DNA of 6,721 nt from Bacteroidales bacterium (lineage in GTDB: Bacteria > Bacteroidota > Bacteroidia > Bacteroidales > UBA932): positions 1 through 6,721 of the forward strand of contig JAFYMJ010000244.1 in NCBI GenBank assembly GCA_017556665.1, written 5' to 3'. Of this stretch, positions 1 to 6,633 are shown in pieces. Each line of letters starts with the position of its first letter. Position 1 is the first letter of the stretch. Under the pieces are notes generated by a model. It worked only from the letters and a program-made list of their open reading frames with translations, was not told the DNA's origin and ran no database searches. The translations under genes and the position numbers were made by a program.

Positions 1-1130
1 GGCCCCATTTCTTTATTGATTTTTTTGGTATAAGAGAAATGGGTAATGTCATCATTTGGTCCCAATACATCTTTAATAAAAGTAAGAAGTGCCCCAGACC
101 TTTGAGGGAATCTTACTATAAAGTAATGTTTAAGTCCTTCATACAAAAGGGATTTCTCTTTAATCTCCTCACTTCTTGCAATGTCATTGTTACTGCCGCT
201 AACTATACAGACAACATTCTTTCCTTTAATTTTGTCTGCGTAGAATCTTAGGGCTGTTATAGACAATGCTCCAGCAGGTTCAACTACAATAGCACTTTTA
301 TTGTACAGTTCAAGGATTGTTGTACAAACAGCACCTTCTGGAACAACAACTATATCATCAAGAACCTCTTTGCATATATCGTAAGTATATTCTCCAACTT
401 TCTTTACAGCAGCACCGTCAACAAATTTGTCCACTTTGTCAAGTTCAACAACACCGCCATTGTCTACAGATGCCTTCATTCCTGCAGCTCCGGCAGGCTC
501 AACACCAATTACTTTGGTCTCTGGACTTATAGATTTGATATAAGCACCAACGCCAGATGCAAGTCCACCTCCTCCAATTGGGACAAAGATATAATCTATC
601 TTTTCTTTTGAGTCCTGAAGAATTTCAAGTCCAATTGTAGCTTGTCCCTCTATTGTCTTTGGGTCGTCAAACGGATGGATAAATGTTTTGTTGTTCTCTT
701 TTGCAAAACTCATAGCAAGTTTGTTGGATGTGTCAAATGTGTCACCTGTAAGGACAATCTCAATTTGACCGTTTCCAAACATCTTTACCTGCTCAATCTT
801 TTGTTTTGGAGTGGTTGTAGGCATATAAATATGCCCTTTAATACCAAGATGATTGCAAGAGAATGCTACTCCTTGTGCGTGATTTCCTGCACTTGCACAA
901 ACAACACCATTTTTTAGTTGGTCTGCATCCAGACTCTTGATTTTGTTGTATGCACCTCTTATCTTGTATGAGCGGACAATCTGAAGATCTTCCCTTTTAA
1001 GGAATACCTTAGCATTGTACCTTGAACTTAATTCCCTGTTTTCCAGCAAAGGAGTAGGGGAGATTATCTCCCCTAACGTTAATTTTGCCTTAGAAATCTC
1101 TCTTAGTGTAGGATAATATTTCTGTTGCAT
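1..1130 (-). CDS. ilvA: Threonine dehydratase, biosynthetic short form (partial, C-terminus off window)
   Basis: Pyridoxal-phosphate enzyme that deaminates threonine to 2-oxobutyrate and ammonia, the committed step toward isoleucine. The frame is open from the ATG at 1130 to the window edge, giving 376 complete codons without a stop. Visible motifs are the PLP-lysine region SYKIRGAYNK (Lys56), SAGNHAQG at about 80-87, the glycine-rich phosphate-binding loop GGGGL at 186-190, and SGSNND at 311-316. After about residue 325 the chain continues into an ACT-like regulatory segment (FPQRSGALLTFIKDVLG, then NDDITHFSY). Catabolic TdcB-type enzymes lack such a segment, so this is the biosynthetic form, probably inhibited by isoleucine. 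Short-form enzymes are usually a little over 400 residues, so only a few dozen should be missing. The start lies 3 bases after the ilvC stop and in the same frame (TAA AAA ATG), so an earlier start is excluded. It is the last visible gene of the ilv operon. Confidence 0.95.
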   Translation of the reverse strand, partial: MQQKYYPTLREISKAKLTLGEIISPTPLLENRELSSRYNAKVFLKREDLQIVRSYKIRGAYNKIKSLDADQLKNGVVCASAGNHAQGVAFSCNHLGIKGHIYMPTTTPKQKIEQVKMFGNGQIEIVLTGDTFDTSNKLAMSFAKENNKTFIHPFDDPKTIEGQATIGLEILQDSKEKIDYIFVPIGGGGLASGVGAYIKSISPETKVIGVEPAGAAGMKASVDNGGVVELDKVDKFVDGAAVKKVGEYTYDICKEVLDDIVVVPEGAVCTTILELYNKSAIVVEPAGALSITALRFYADKIKGKNVVCIVSGSNNDIARSEEIKEKSLLYEGLKHYFIVRFPQRSGALLTFIKDVLGPNDDITHFSYTKKINKEMG

Positions 1131-1133
1131 TTT

Positions 1134-2186
1134 TTACTCTTTAGATCTCTCTGGTCTAAGGTTTCTTACAACCTCACCAGCTTTCCACATCTCGCTCTCT
1201 CTTAACTCTTTAAGCTCTGCTTCAAGTTTTACTCTATAATCAGGCTTGCTGTTTGAGTCAATTGAAATTTGGGCCTCTCTACCAGTTTTAACCTCCTCGT
1301 ATAGGCTTTGGAACACAGGTAGGGTTGCATCACGGAATTTTTTCCACCAGTCCAAAGCACCTCTTTGTGCTGTTGTAGAACAGTTTGCATACATCCAATC
1401 CATACCGTTCTCTGCAATTAATGGCATTAGAGATTGAGACAACTCCTCAACAGTCTCATTGAATGCTTCTGATGGAGTATGGCCATTCTCTCTTAATGTT
1501 TGGTATTGTGCTGCAAAAATACCTTGAATAGCACCCATTAAAGTACCTCTTTCACCTGTAAGGTCTGAGTAAACCTCTTTTTTGAAAGTAGTCTCAAACA
1601 AATAACCGCTGCCAATACCAACACCTAAAGCAACAACTCTATCTTTTGCTTTACCAGTAGCATCCTGATAAATTGCGTACGAAGAGTTAAGTCCTCTTCC
1701 CTCTAGGAACAATCTTCTTAGAGATGTTCCAGAACCTTTTGGAGCAACCAGAATTACATCTACATCTGCAGGAGGTACAATTCCTGTTCTGTCGTTATAA
1801 GTGATACCAAAACCATGTGAGAAATATAGTGCTTTACCAGCTGTAAGATTTCTTTTTACGGTAGGCCATACAGAAATTTGACCGGCATCTGACAACAGGA
1901 ATTGGATAATTGTTCCTTTTTGGCAAGCCTCTTCAATCTCAAACAAATCTTTTCCTGGTACCCAACCGTCTGCAACAGCTTTATCCCAAGTTTTTGAGTT
2001 CTTTCTTTGTCCTACAATTACATTAAAGCCGTTGTCTTTAAGGTTCAATGCTTGTCCAGGACCTTGTACACCATAACCAATTACTGCAATTACCTCATTC
2101 TTAAGTGTCTCTTTTGCTTTTTCTAGTGGAAACTCGGCACGGGTAACAACTTGTTCCTCTATGCCTCCAAAATTCATTGTTGCCAT
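1134..2186 (-). CDS. ilvC: Ketol-acid reductoisomerase (short, eukaryote-like form)
   Basis: Converts 2-acetolactate and 2-aceto-2-hydroxybutyrate to the dihydroxy acids by Mg-dependent alkyl migration and NAD(P)H reduction. The product is 350 residues and appears complete. The N-terminal Rossmann fold shows GYGVQGPG at 37-44 and a cofactor-phosphate loop VGQRKNSKTW at about 58-67; SHGF follows at 123-126. The C-terminal knotted helical domain carries the metal ligands in DLTGERG (Asp208, Glu212), the ENGHTPSEAFNETVEE segment (233-248), and ANCSTTAQRG with the substrate serine at 270. Segments such as APKGSG, EGRGLNSSYA and ENGHTPSEAFNETVEE closely resemble yeast Ilv5, which is also known for Bacteroidota homologues. 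ATG 2186 is taken as the start; a second ATG three codons downstream is possible. The gap from ilvN is 39 bases, the largest in the operon, with no terminator or convincing promoter in it. Confidence 0.97.
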   Translation of the reverse strand: MATMNFGGIEEQVVTRAEFPLEKAKETLKNEVIAVIGYGVQGPGQALNLKDNGFNVIVGQRKNSKTWDKAVADGWVPGKDLFEIEEACQKGTIIQFLLSDAGQISVWPTVKRNLTAGKALYFSHGFGITYNDRTGIVPPADVDVILVAPKGSGTSLRRLFLEGRGLNSSYAIYQDATGKAKDRVVALGVGIGSGYLFETTFKKEVYSDLTGERGTLMGAIQGIFAAQYQTLRENGHTPSEAFNETVEELSQSLMPLIAENGMDWMYANCSTTAQRGALDWWKKFRDATLPVFQSLYEEVKTGREAQISIDSNSKPDYRVKLEAELKELRESEMWKAGEVVRNLRPERSKE

Positions 2187-2225
2187 ATCTCTATTATTTT
2201 AATTTTCAGTTTATATTGTTTTTCA

Positions 2226-2465
2226 TTAACAAGTATATTCAACTTTTTCAATGTCAATCAAGTTGCTCATTTGTTTTACTATTCTCTCTATTAGAGTCTC
2301 TGATGTATGTGCACATATTGTGTATTGAGCGCTTTCTGCATTCTGTTGTTCAAAAGAGAAACTCTCTACATCTATTCTTTTCTGTAAATATAGAGAACTT
2401 ATACGGCTCATAACATCCAATCCATTTCTGCCAAAGGCCGTAACTGTGTATTTTCTGGTCTCCAT
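2226..2465 (-). CDS. ilvN: Acetolactate synthase small (regulatory) subunit, minimal ACT-only form
   Basis: Regulatory partner of the catalytic subunit encoded just upstream. It is assigned by position (9 bases after ilvB) and by an ACT-like pattern: beta strand KYTVTAF at 5-11, a helix around VMSRISSLYLQKR at 18-30, then IDVESFSF, and a final strand IEKVEYT. At 79 residues it is a single ACT domain, close in size to E. coli IlvM (87) and well short of the roughly 160-190 residues of IlvH-type subunits. No C-terminal domain remnant is seen in the 39 bases before ilvC. The loop that reads NESGALSR in IlvH is RNGLDVMSR here, so the glycine before the helix, associated with valine binding, is replaced or shifted. 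I infer weak or altered valine feedback. The name ilvM would be equally defensible; the assignment to the AHAS small subunit is firm mainly from context. Confidence 0.85.
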   Translation of the reverse strand: METRKYTVTAFGRNGLDVMSRISSLYLQKRIDVESFSFEQQNAESAQYTICAHTSETLIERIVKQMSNLIDIEKVEYTC

Positions 2466-2474
2466 TGTTTTATA

Positions 2475-4187
2475 TTATTTGTTCGGTTTATCGTAAATTA
2501 TATCGTTAAGTGTGCATCCGGCTGGAATCATAGGGAACACGTTTTCTTCTTCCAATACTGCTACCTCAAGCAGATATGATCCTTTTGCCTTAATCATTTT
2601 CTGTACAGCCTTCTCAAGCTCTGAGTGTTTTGTTACTCTGTTGCAAGGAATTCTGTATGCTTTTGCAATCTTTTGGAAATCTGGATTATCCAACTCTGTA
2701 AAAGCATATTTTCTGTTAAAAAACAGCTCTTGCCATTGTCTTACCATTCCAAGGAATGAGTTATTGAAAAGAACTATTTTTACACCTATGTTTGATTGCA
2801 TTATTGTTCCAAGCTCCTGAATGTTCATCTGGAATCCTCCATCACCTACAATTGCTATAACATCTCTCTCTTTATTACCCATCTTTGCCCCTATAGCTGC
2901 AGGAAGTCCAAATCCCATTGTTCCCAAACCTCCAGATGTTACCCAGCTTCTTTTTTGGCGGAATTTTGCATATCTTGCACTAAACATCTGGTTTTGGCCA
3001 ACATCAGTTACAATTATAGCTGAGTGATTTGCATTTCTTGATACGCTGTCAACTACTTGTCCCATAAATATCTCTTCTTTCTCACTAAGTAGTTTAGGTC
3101 TTATTATCATTCCATACTCTTTGGTAGCCAACTCATCTTCATATTTGAACCACTCTGTTCTCTCTTTATATTTAATGTATGGAATAATCTCAGACAAAAT
3201 GTTTTTTGCGTCACCAACAATAGGAAGTTCAACCTGAACATTCTTATTGATTTCTGTCTCATCTATATCAACGTGAATAATCTGGGCATTTGGAGCATAT
3301 CCCTCTACTTCACCTGTAACTCTATCGGAGAATCTCATTCCAATAGCCAATATGACATCTGCCTGTTGGGTCATAGCATTAGGGGCAATGTTTCCGTGCA
3401 TACCAACTTTTCCAACATAAAGAGGATGCTCAGTAGGGATACATGAAATACCCATAAGTGTTGTTGCTACAGGAATATTTCCTTTTTCTGCAAGATCTTT
3501 AAGCTCATCTTCGGCCTCACTTATTGTAATTCCATGTCCGGCAATAATCAATGGCTTTTCTGCTTTATTAAGCAGTTCTGCAGCTTTATGAACTTTATCA
3601 AAATTAATTTCAACGGCAGGCTTAATAGGGTTCTTTATATAATCTGTGCTTTTGTATCCACTGAATGACATTAACTCTACCTGTGCATTCTTTGTAAGGC
3701 TCAACACAACAGGTCCTGGTTTGCCGCTTTTGGCAATGTGGAATGCTTTGGCAATTACCTGTGGAATCTCTGCCGCTTTTGTAATAAGATAGCTCCACTT
3801 TGTAATTGGAATTGTAATTCCAATCATATCTGCTTCCTGAAAGAAGTCAGTTCCAAGTTTCTCTACATTCACTTGTGCTGTAATGCATACTATTGGAGTT
3901 GAATCCATCATTGCATCTGCAATACCTGTAATAAAGTTAGTTGCTCCCGGACCGGATGTAGCTATACATACACCAACTTTACCTGTAGTTCTTGCATAAC
4001 CTTCGGCAGCGTGTACTGCACCTTGCTCGTGTCTTACAAGTATATGTTCAATTTTGTCTTTATAGTCGTAGATATTGTCGTAGAACGGCATAATTGTTCC
4101 ACCAGGATAACCAAAAACTGTATCAACACCCTCTCCCAAAAGTGAAAGTAACAATGCCTCAGTACCTTTTATTTTTCTCTCTTCCAT
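2475..4187 (-). CDS. ilvB: Acetolactate synthase large (catalytic) subunit
   Basis: Thiamine-diphosphate and FAD enzyme that condenses two pyruvates to 2-acetolactate, or pyruvate with 2-oxobutyrate to 2-aceto-2-hydroxybutyrate. The product is 570 residues, the usual full length. The N-terminal pyrimidine-binding domain (about 5-170) contains the catalytic glutamate in RHEQGAVHAAEGYAR (Glu54) and SGPGATN. The central FAD-binding region (about 195-335) has GMRFSDRVTG at 283-292. The C-terminal ThDP domain (about 395-545) has the metal motif GDGGFQMN starting at 448 and ending with NN at 475-476. Trp485 in MVRQWQELFF matches the conserved tryptophan that gives AHAS its preference for 2-oxobutyrate, supporting a biosynthetic role rather than catabolic AlsS. 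The start at 4187 lies 12 bases after the ilvD stop and its N-terminus aligns with the family. Catalytic and regulatory subunits are adjacent, as expected for a holoenzyme. Confidence 0.97.
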   Translation of the reverse strand: MEERKIKGTEALLLSLLGEGVDTVFGYPGGTIMPFYDNIYDYKDKIEHILVRHEQGAVHAAEGYARTTGKVGVCIATSGPGATNFITGIADAMMDSTPIVCITAQVNVEKLGTDFFQEADMIGITIPITKWSYLITKAAEIPQVIAKAFHIAKSGKPGPVVLSLTKNAQVELMSFSGYKSTDYIKNPIKPAVEINFDKVHKAAELLNKAEKPLIIAGHGITISEAEDELKDLAEKGNIPVATTLMGISCIPTEHPLYVGKVGMHGNIAPNAMTQQADVILAIGMRFSDRVTGEVEGYAPNAQIIHVDIDETEINKNVQVELPIVGDAKNILSEIIPYIKYKERTEWFKYEDELATKEYGMIIRPKLLSEKEEIFMGQVVDSVSRNANHSAIIVTDVGQNQMFSARYAKFRQKRSWVTSGGLGTMGFGLPAAIGAKMGNKERDVIAIVGDGGFQMNIQELGTIMQSNIGVKIVLFNNSFLGMVRQWQELFFNRKYAFTELDNPDFQKIAKAYRIPCNRVTKHSELEKAVQKMIKAKGSYLLEVAVLEEENVFPMIPAGCTLNDIIYDKPNK

Positions 4188-4199
4188 ATATCCAAAATA

Positions 4200-6026
4200 T
4201 TATTCTACAATTCTTATTGCTCCTTTGTCGGCCGATGAAACCATTGCTGAATATGCTTTAAGAGCTTTGCTTATATATCTGTCTCTATTTTGTGGTTGCC
4301 ATGCATTTTTTCCTTTCTCTTCCATGGCAGCTCTCCTTTTTTCTAGTTCTTCTCCCGATACATTCAATTCTATTTTTCTGTCGGGAATATTAATGTAAAT
4401 GCTGTCTCCATCCTCTACCAATGCTATTTCTCCTTTGTTTGCGGCCTCTGGCGAGATGTGTCCTATTGATAATCCCGACGACCCTCCTGAAAATCTTCCG
4501 TCTGTAATAAGGGCACAGCATTTGTCCAGTTTCATGCTCTTAAGGTATGAGGTAGGGTAGAGCATCTCCTGCATTCCAGGACCGCCTTTAGGACCTTCGT
4601 ACCTGATTACTACCACATCTCCTGGCTCAACTTTACCTCCCAAAATACCGTCAACAGCCTCTTCCTGTGATTCAAAAACTACAGCCTTTCCGTTAAATAC
4701 CAATACATTCTCACTTACTCCGGCTGTTTTTACAATACATCCGTCTTTAGCTATATTGCCATACAGTACTGCCAATCCACCATCTTTTGAGTATGCATTT
4801 GCAATATCTCTGATGCATCCTTTTTCTCTGTCTGTATCCAACTGGTTATAATATTTGTTGCTGCTTCCAAGAATTATATTGTAGTGGTTGCATGGGGCTG
4901 AGAGATATTTTCCCTTGTTCTCTTCTTTACACTCGGGTGATAGAATATAGTTTTCTTTGATGGCCTCTTCAAGTGTATTGTAATCTACCCTTTTTACATT
5001 GGTATTTATGAAACCTCCTTTGGAGAGCTCTCCTAAAATTCCAATTATACCACCTGCACGGTTTACATCTTCTATATGGTATTTGCTGTTAGGGGAAACT
5101 TTGCATAAGACAGGTACTTTTCTTGAAATTGCATCTATATCTTTCATAGTAAAGTCTACACCTGCCTCGTGAGCTACAGCCAATAGATGCAATACTGTAT
5201 TTGTTGAGCCTCCCATTGCAATATCCAATGACATGGCATTCTTGAATGCTTCTAAAGTAGCTATTGATTTTGGCAATACACTCTCATCATCATTAAAGTA
5301 GTATGCCATAGTATTCTTTACAATGGTTTGAGCAGCCTTTTTGAAAAGATTTGTCCTGTTCTGATGTGTTGCCAGAATTGTACCGTTTCCAACGAGTGAA
5401 ACACCTAATGCTTCTGTAAGGCAGTTCATTGAATTGGCAGTGAACATACCTGAACAGCAACCGCAAGATGGACATCCGTTTTTTTCAAGTTTGTCCAACA
5501 GTTCTGCAGGTGTATTCTCATCGCCACCCTTAACCATTATGTCAACAAGGTCGTATGCCTGGCCATCAACTTTACCGGCTTCCATTGGGCCTCCGGATAC
5601 AAATACAGTTGGAATGTTCAGTCTCATACTTGCCATAAGCATTCCTGGGGTAATCTTGTCGCAATTTGATATGCATACCATAGCATCTGCTTTATGTGCC
5701 ATGCACATATATTCTATACTGTCTGCTATAAGATCTCTTGATGGAAGTGAGTATAACATGCCGTCATGTCCCATTGCAATTCCATCATCAATGGCTATAG
5801 TGTTGAATTCTGCTGCAAAACAACCAAGAGATTCAATCTCTTTTTTTACTATTTGTCCTATTTCATGCAGATGTGTGTGTCCTGGAACAAATTGGGTAAA
5901 TGAGTTTACTACTGCAATAATCGGTTTGCCAAAGTGTTCTTCTTTCATTCCATTCGCTCTCCACAATGCTCTTGCTCCTGCCATTTTTTTACCAGTTGTT
6001 GTTATGCTGCTTTTTAGTGGTTTCAT
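4200..6026 (-). CDS. ilvD: Dihydroxy-acid dehydratase
   Basis: Iron-sulfur enzyme that dehydrates 2,3-dihydroxy acids to the 2-oxo acid precursors of valine and isoleucine. The product is 608 residues, near E. coli IlvD (616), and its N-terminus ([19 protein letters not shown]) lines up with the E. coli protein, supporting ATG 6026. Visible motifs are [10 protein letters not shown] at 41-50, DDGIAMGH with Asp81, cluster and metal residues in [12 protein letters not shown] (Cys122, Lys124), [15 protein letters not shown] with candidate ligand Cys191, and GRFSGG at 510-515 near the C-terminus. PGH at 48-50 replaces the PCN of the [2Fe-2S] branch, as in the E. coli-like, typically oxygen-sensitive branch. 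Residues of about 363-393 diverge from the usual RTTQAFSQ-type segment before LDTDR. It is the first enzyme gene of the operon, 30 bases after the attenuator T-run (6021-6050 is not paired), so it is the gene most directly controlled by that structure. Confidence 0.97.
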   Translation of the reverse strand: MKPLKSSITTTGKKMAGARALWRANGMKEEHFGKPIIAVVNSFTQFVPGHTHLHEIGQIVKKEIESLGCFAAEFNTIAIDDGIAMGHDGMLYSLPSRDLIADSIEYMCMAHKADAMVCISNCDKITPGMLMASMRLNIPTVFVSGGPMEAGKVDGQAYDLVDIMVKGGDENTPAELLDKLEKNGCPSCGCCSGMFTANSMNCLTEALGVSLVGNGTILATHQNRTNLFKKAAQTIVKNTMAYYFNDDESVLPKSIATLEAFKNAMSLDIAMGGSTNTVLHLLAVAHEAGVDFTMKDIDAISRKVPVLCKVSPNSKYHIEDVNRAGGIIGILGELSKGGFINTNVKRVDYNTLEEAIKENYILSPECKEENKGKYLSAPCNHYNIILGSSNKYYNQLDTDREKGCIRDIANAYSKDGGLAVLYGNIAKDGCIVKTAGVSENVLVFNGKAVVFESQEEAVDGILGGKVEPGDVVVIRYEGPKGGPGMQEMLYPTSYLKSMKLDKCCALITDGRFSGGSSGLSIGHISPEAANKGEIALVEDGDSIYINIPDRKIELNVSGEELEKRRAAMEEKGKNAWQPQNRDRYISKALKAYSAMVSSADKGAIRIVE

Positions 6027-6050
6027 TTTGTATGCTTATAAATTGTAAGT

Positions 6051-6095
6051 AAAATAAAAAAGTTCACTTATTGACATATCCAATAAGTGAACTTT
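6051..6095 (-). terminator. Intrinsic terminator / attenuator in front of ilvD
   Basis: On the minus strand AAAGTTCACTTATTG (6095-6081) is a perfect 15-bp complement of CAATAAGTGAACTTT (6073-6059), with loop GATATGT. It is followed by a T-rich run (six T, A, four T; 6061-6051). It lies after the leader ORF and 24 bases before the ilvD ATG, with no other gene upstream for it to terminate, so it most likely acts as a conditional attenuator. The stem is AT-rich, so termination may be incomplete. Confidence 0.85.
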
Positions 6096-6110
6096 GTATA
6101 CTTATCAGAC
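6078..6110 (-). promoter_or_regulatory. Candidate antiterminator hairpin of the ilv attenuator
   Basis: On the minus strand GTCTGATAAGT (6110-6100) can pair with ACTTATTGGAT (6088-6078) around an 11-base loop, giving 11 pairs of which 3 are G-U. The 3' arm overlaps the 5' arm of the terminator (6095-6081), so the two hairpins exclude each other. The 5' arm begins 10 bases after the leader stop codon. A ribosome stalled on the late Ile codons would leave it free, while one at the stop codon would reach into it. The pairing was found by eye; no energy was calculated. Confidence 0.55.
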
Positions 6111-6119
6111 CTTAAACTA

Positions 6120-6236
6120 CTATTTAATAATAATTGAAATACCCACTCCAATAATGCAAATGACAACCAGACTAATGACTTGCACCAGTTGTATAATGTT
6201 GTCTTGCAATATGTTAATGGAATTATTATTAAACAT
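6120..6236 (-). CDS. Putative ilv operon leader peptide, rich in Ile/Val/Leu
   Basis: A 38-codon ORF, ATG 6236 to TAG 6120, lying between the promoter and the terminator hairpin in front of ilvD. By direct translation it contains 12 Ile (10 ATT, 2 ATA), 5 Val and 3 Leu, so 20 of 38 residues are branched-chain. The densest runs are ISLVVICIIGVGI (21-33) and three consecutive Ile codons at 35-37, two codons before the stop. This is what is expected of a peptide that senses charged tRNA-Ile/Val/Leu in ribosome-mediated attenuation. The Ile excess matches an operon that includes ilvA. I see no clear Shine-Dalgarno sequence, which is normal in Bacteroidota. The alternative is a small membrane protein, since residues 14-37 could span a membrane, but the position before the antiterminator and terminator favours a leader. 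The peptide product may have no function of its own. Confidence 0.8.
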   Translation of the reverse strand: MFNNNSINILQDNIIQLVQVISLVVICIIGVGISIIIK

Positions 6237-6292
6237 AGTCCAAAATCTTATAACTTATATTCAGTTATTTCCTTTTTGTTTGTTTTATGATA

Positions 6293-6322
6293 CAAATATA
6301 TACAAAAAATTATTTCTGCAAA
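6293..6322 (-). promoter_or_regulatory. Bacteroidota-type promoter of the ilv operon
   Basis: On the minus strand a perfect -7 box TATATTTG (6300-6293, consensus TAnnTTTG) is preceded by TTTG at 6322-6319, with 18 bases between. The known spacing in Bacteroides is about 19-21, so it is one base short of the usual range. Transcription would start near 6286, giving about 50 untranslated bases before the leader ATG at 6236 and about 260 before ilvD. The motif is short in AT-rich DNA, but its position is right. Confidence 0.6.
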
Positions 6323-6484
6323 TTTATTTATACAACTTTTTTATTCCAATTTTTAGTTCTTTTATCTTTATCTGGCTTATAATCTGTTAGATTTTACCAT
6401 TGTTTATTTAAATTATGTAACTTTGTTTTAAGGTGTAATTACACTCTGTGATTATTTTATTTGATATGCTTATAAAATTTTAAT
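6323..6484. other. AT-rich intergenic region without a recognisable gene
   Basis: Between the ilv promoter and the first structured repeat I see no supportable ORF on either strand. The visible signals are a plus-strand TAACTTTG at 6418-6425, which matches the Bacteroidota -7 consensus but lacks a well-placed -33 box, and a perfect 12-base palindrome GTGTAATTACAC at 6433-6444. Both are weak on their own; they may belong to a transcript reading rightward into the repeats. Confidence 0.5.
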
Positions 6485-6572
6485 AATCAGTGAAGTTTCA
6501 GATATACCTTGTGCGGTCCTCCCAGCAGAGCTGGTGCCCTCCCTTTTCGGGAGCCAATGCCGCTCTGCGGTA
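6485..6572. repeat. Structured direct repeat, copy 1
   Basis: An 88-base unit repeated without indels at 6634-6721, with 5 substitutions. It is clearly GC-richer than its surroundings and contains three small hairpins: CCAGC-AGA-GCTGG (6522-6534), CTCCC-TTTTC-GGGAG (6539-6553) and CCGC-TCT-GCGG (6560-6570). An outer inverted repeat encloses them: AGTGAAGT (6489-6496) with ACTTCACT (6579-6586), and CAGAT (6499-6503) with ATCTG (6573-6577). The folded unit therefore extends to about 6586, beyond the part that can be compared with copy 2. No ORF, transposase or CRISPR-like spacing accompanies it. It could be a small structured RNA, a non-autonomous mobile element or a repetitive extragenic element. 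The strand is undetermined and I do not recognise the family. Confidence 0.85.
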
Positions 6573-6633
6573 ATCTGCACTTCACTTTTGTCTAGAGGTA
6601 ATTATTGTATATAAACATTCAATATAATAATTG
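6573..6633. other. Spacer between the two repeat copies
   Basis: The first 14 bases (6573-6586) are the right arm of copy 1's outer inverted repeat. The remainder is AT-rich, with a loose inverted repeat AATTATT (6600-6606) and AATAATT (6626-6632). No gene or promoter consensus is evident. If the array is tandem with a 149-base period, this is the linker part of the unit. Confidence 0.5.

Noticed and set aside
39..917. Three short plus-strand ORFs of 70-91 codons
   Set aside because: All overlap ilvA in antisense, have no family features, and are explained by the ilvA coding sequence.
2187..2225. Internal promoter or lost gene remnant between ilvN and ilvC
   Set aside because: Only 39 AT-rich bases, no TAnnTTTG box on the minus strand, no hairpin with a T-run, and no in-frame continuation of IlvN.
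5434..6048. 204-codon plus-strand ORF antisense to ilvD
   Set aside because: It lies wholly opposite the N-terminal half of a well-supported ilvD, has no recognisable domain, and runs into the attenuator region; it is a shadow of ilvD codon usage.
6094..6390. 98-codon plus-strand ORF
   Set aside because: Its start sits in the attenuator hairpin and it runs antisense to the leader and promoter. The composition is that of translated AT-rich non-coding DNA.
6031..6476. 12-base direct repeat TATGCTTATAAA at 6031-6042 and 6465-6476
   Set aside because: AT-rich 12-mer in AT-rich intergenic DNA with no consistent context; chance is a sufficient explanation.
6522..6570. Alternative long stem GCAGAGC with GCTCTGC in repeat copy 1
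   Set aside because: The 7-bp pairing exists in copy 1 but is broken at the corresponding bases of copy 2, whereas the local hairpins persist in both.
6485..6590. Integron attC site, HDV-like ribozyme or retron RNA
   Set aside because: No GTTRRRY/RYYYAAC core sites for attC. I could not place the nested double pseudoknot of HDV-like ribozymes. The outer inverted repeat with short hairpins recalls retron RNA, but there is no long msd hairpin and no reverse transcriptase in the window.
6600..6632. AT-rich inverted repeat between the two repeat copies
   Set aside because: Short A/T-only arms with a 19-base loop are expected by chance in this composition; noted in the spacer entry only.
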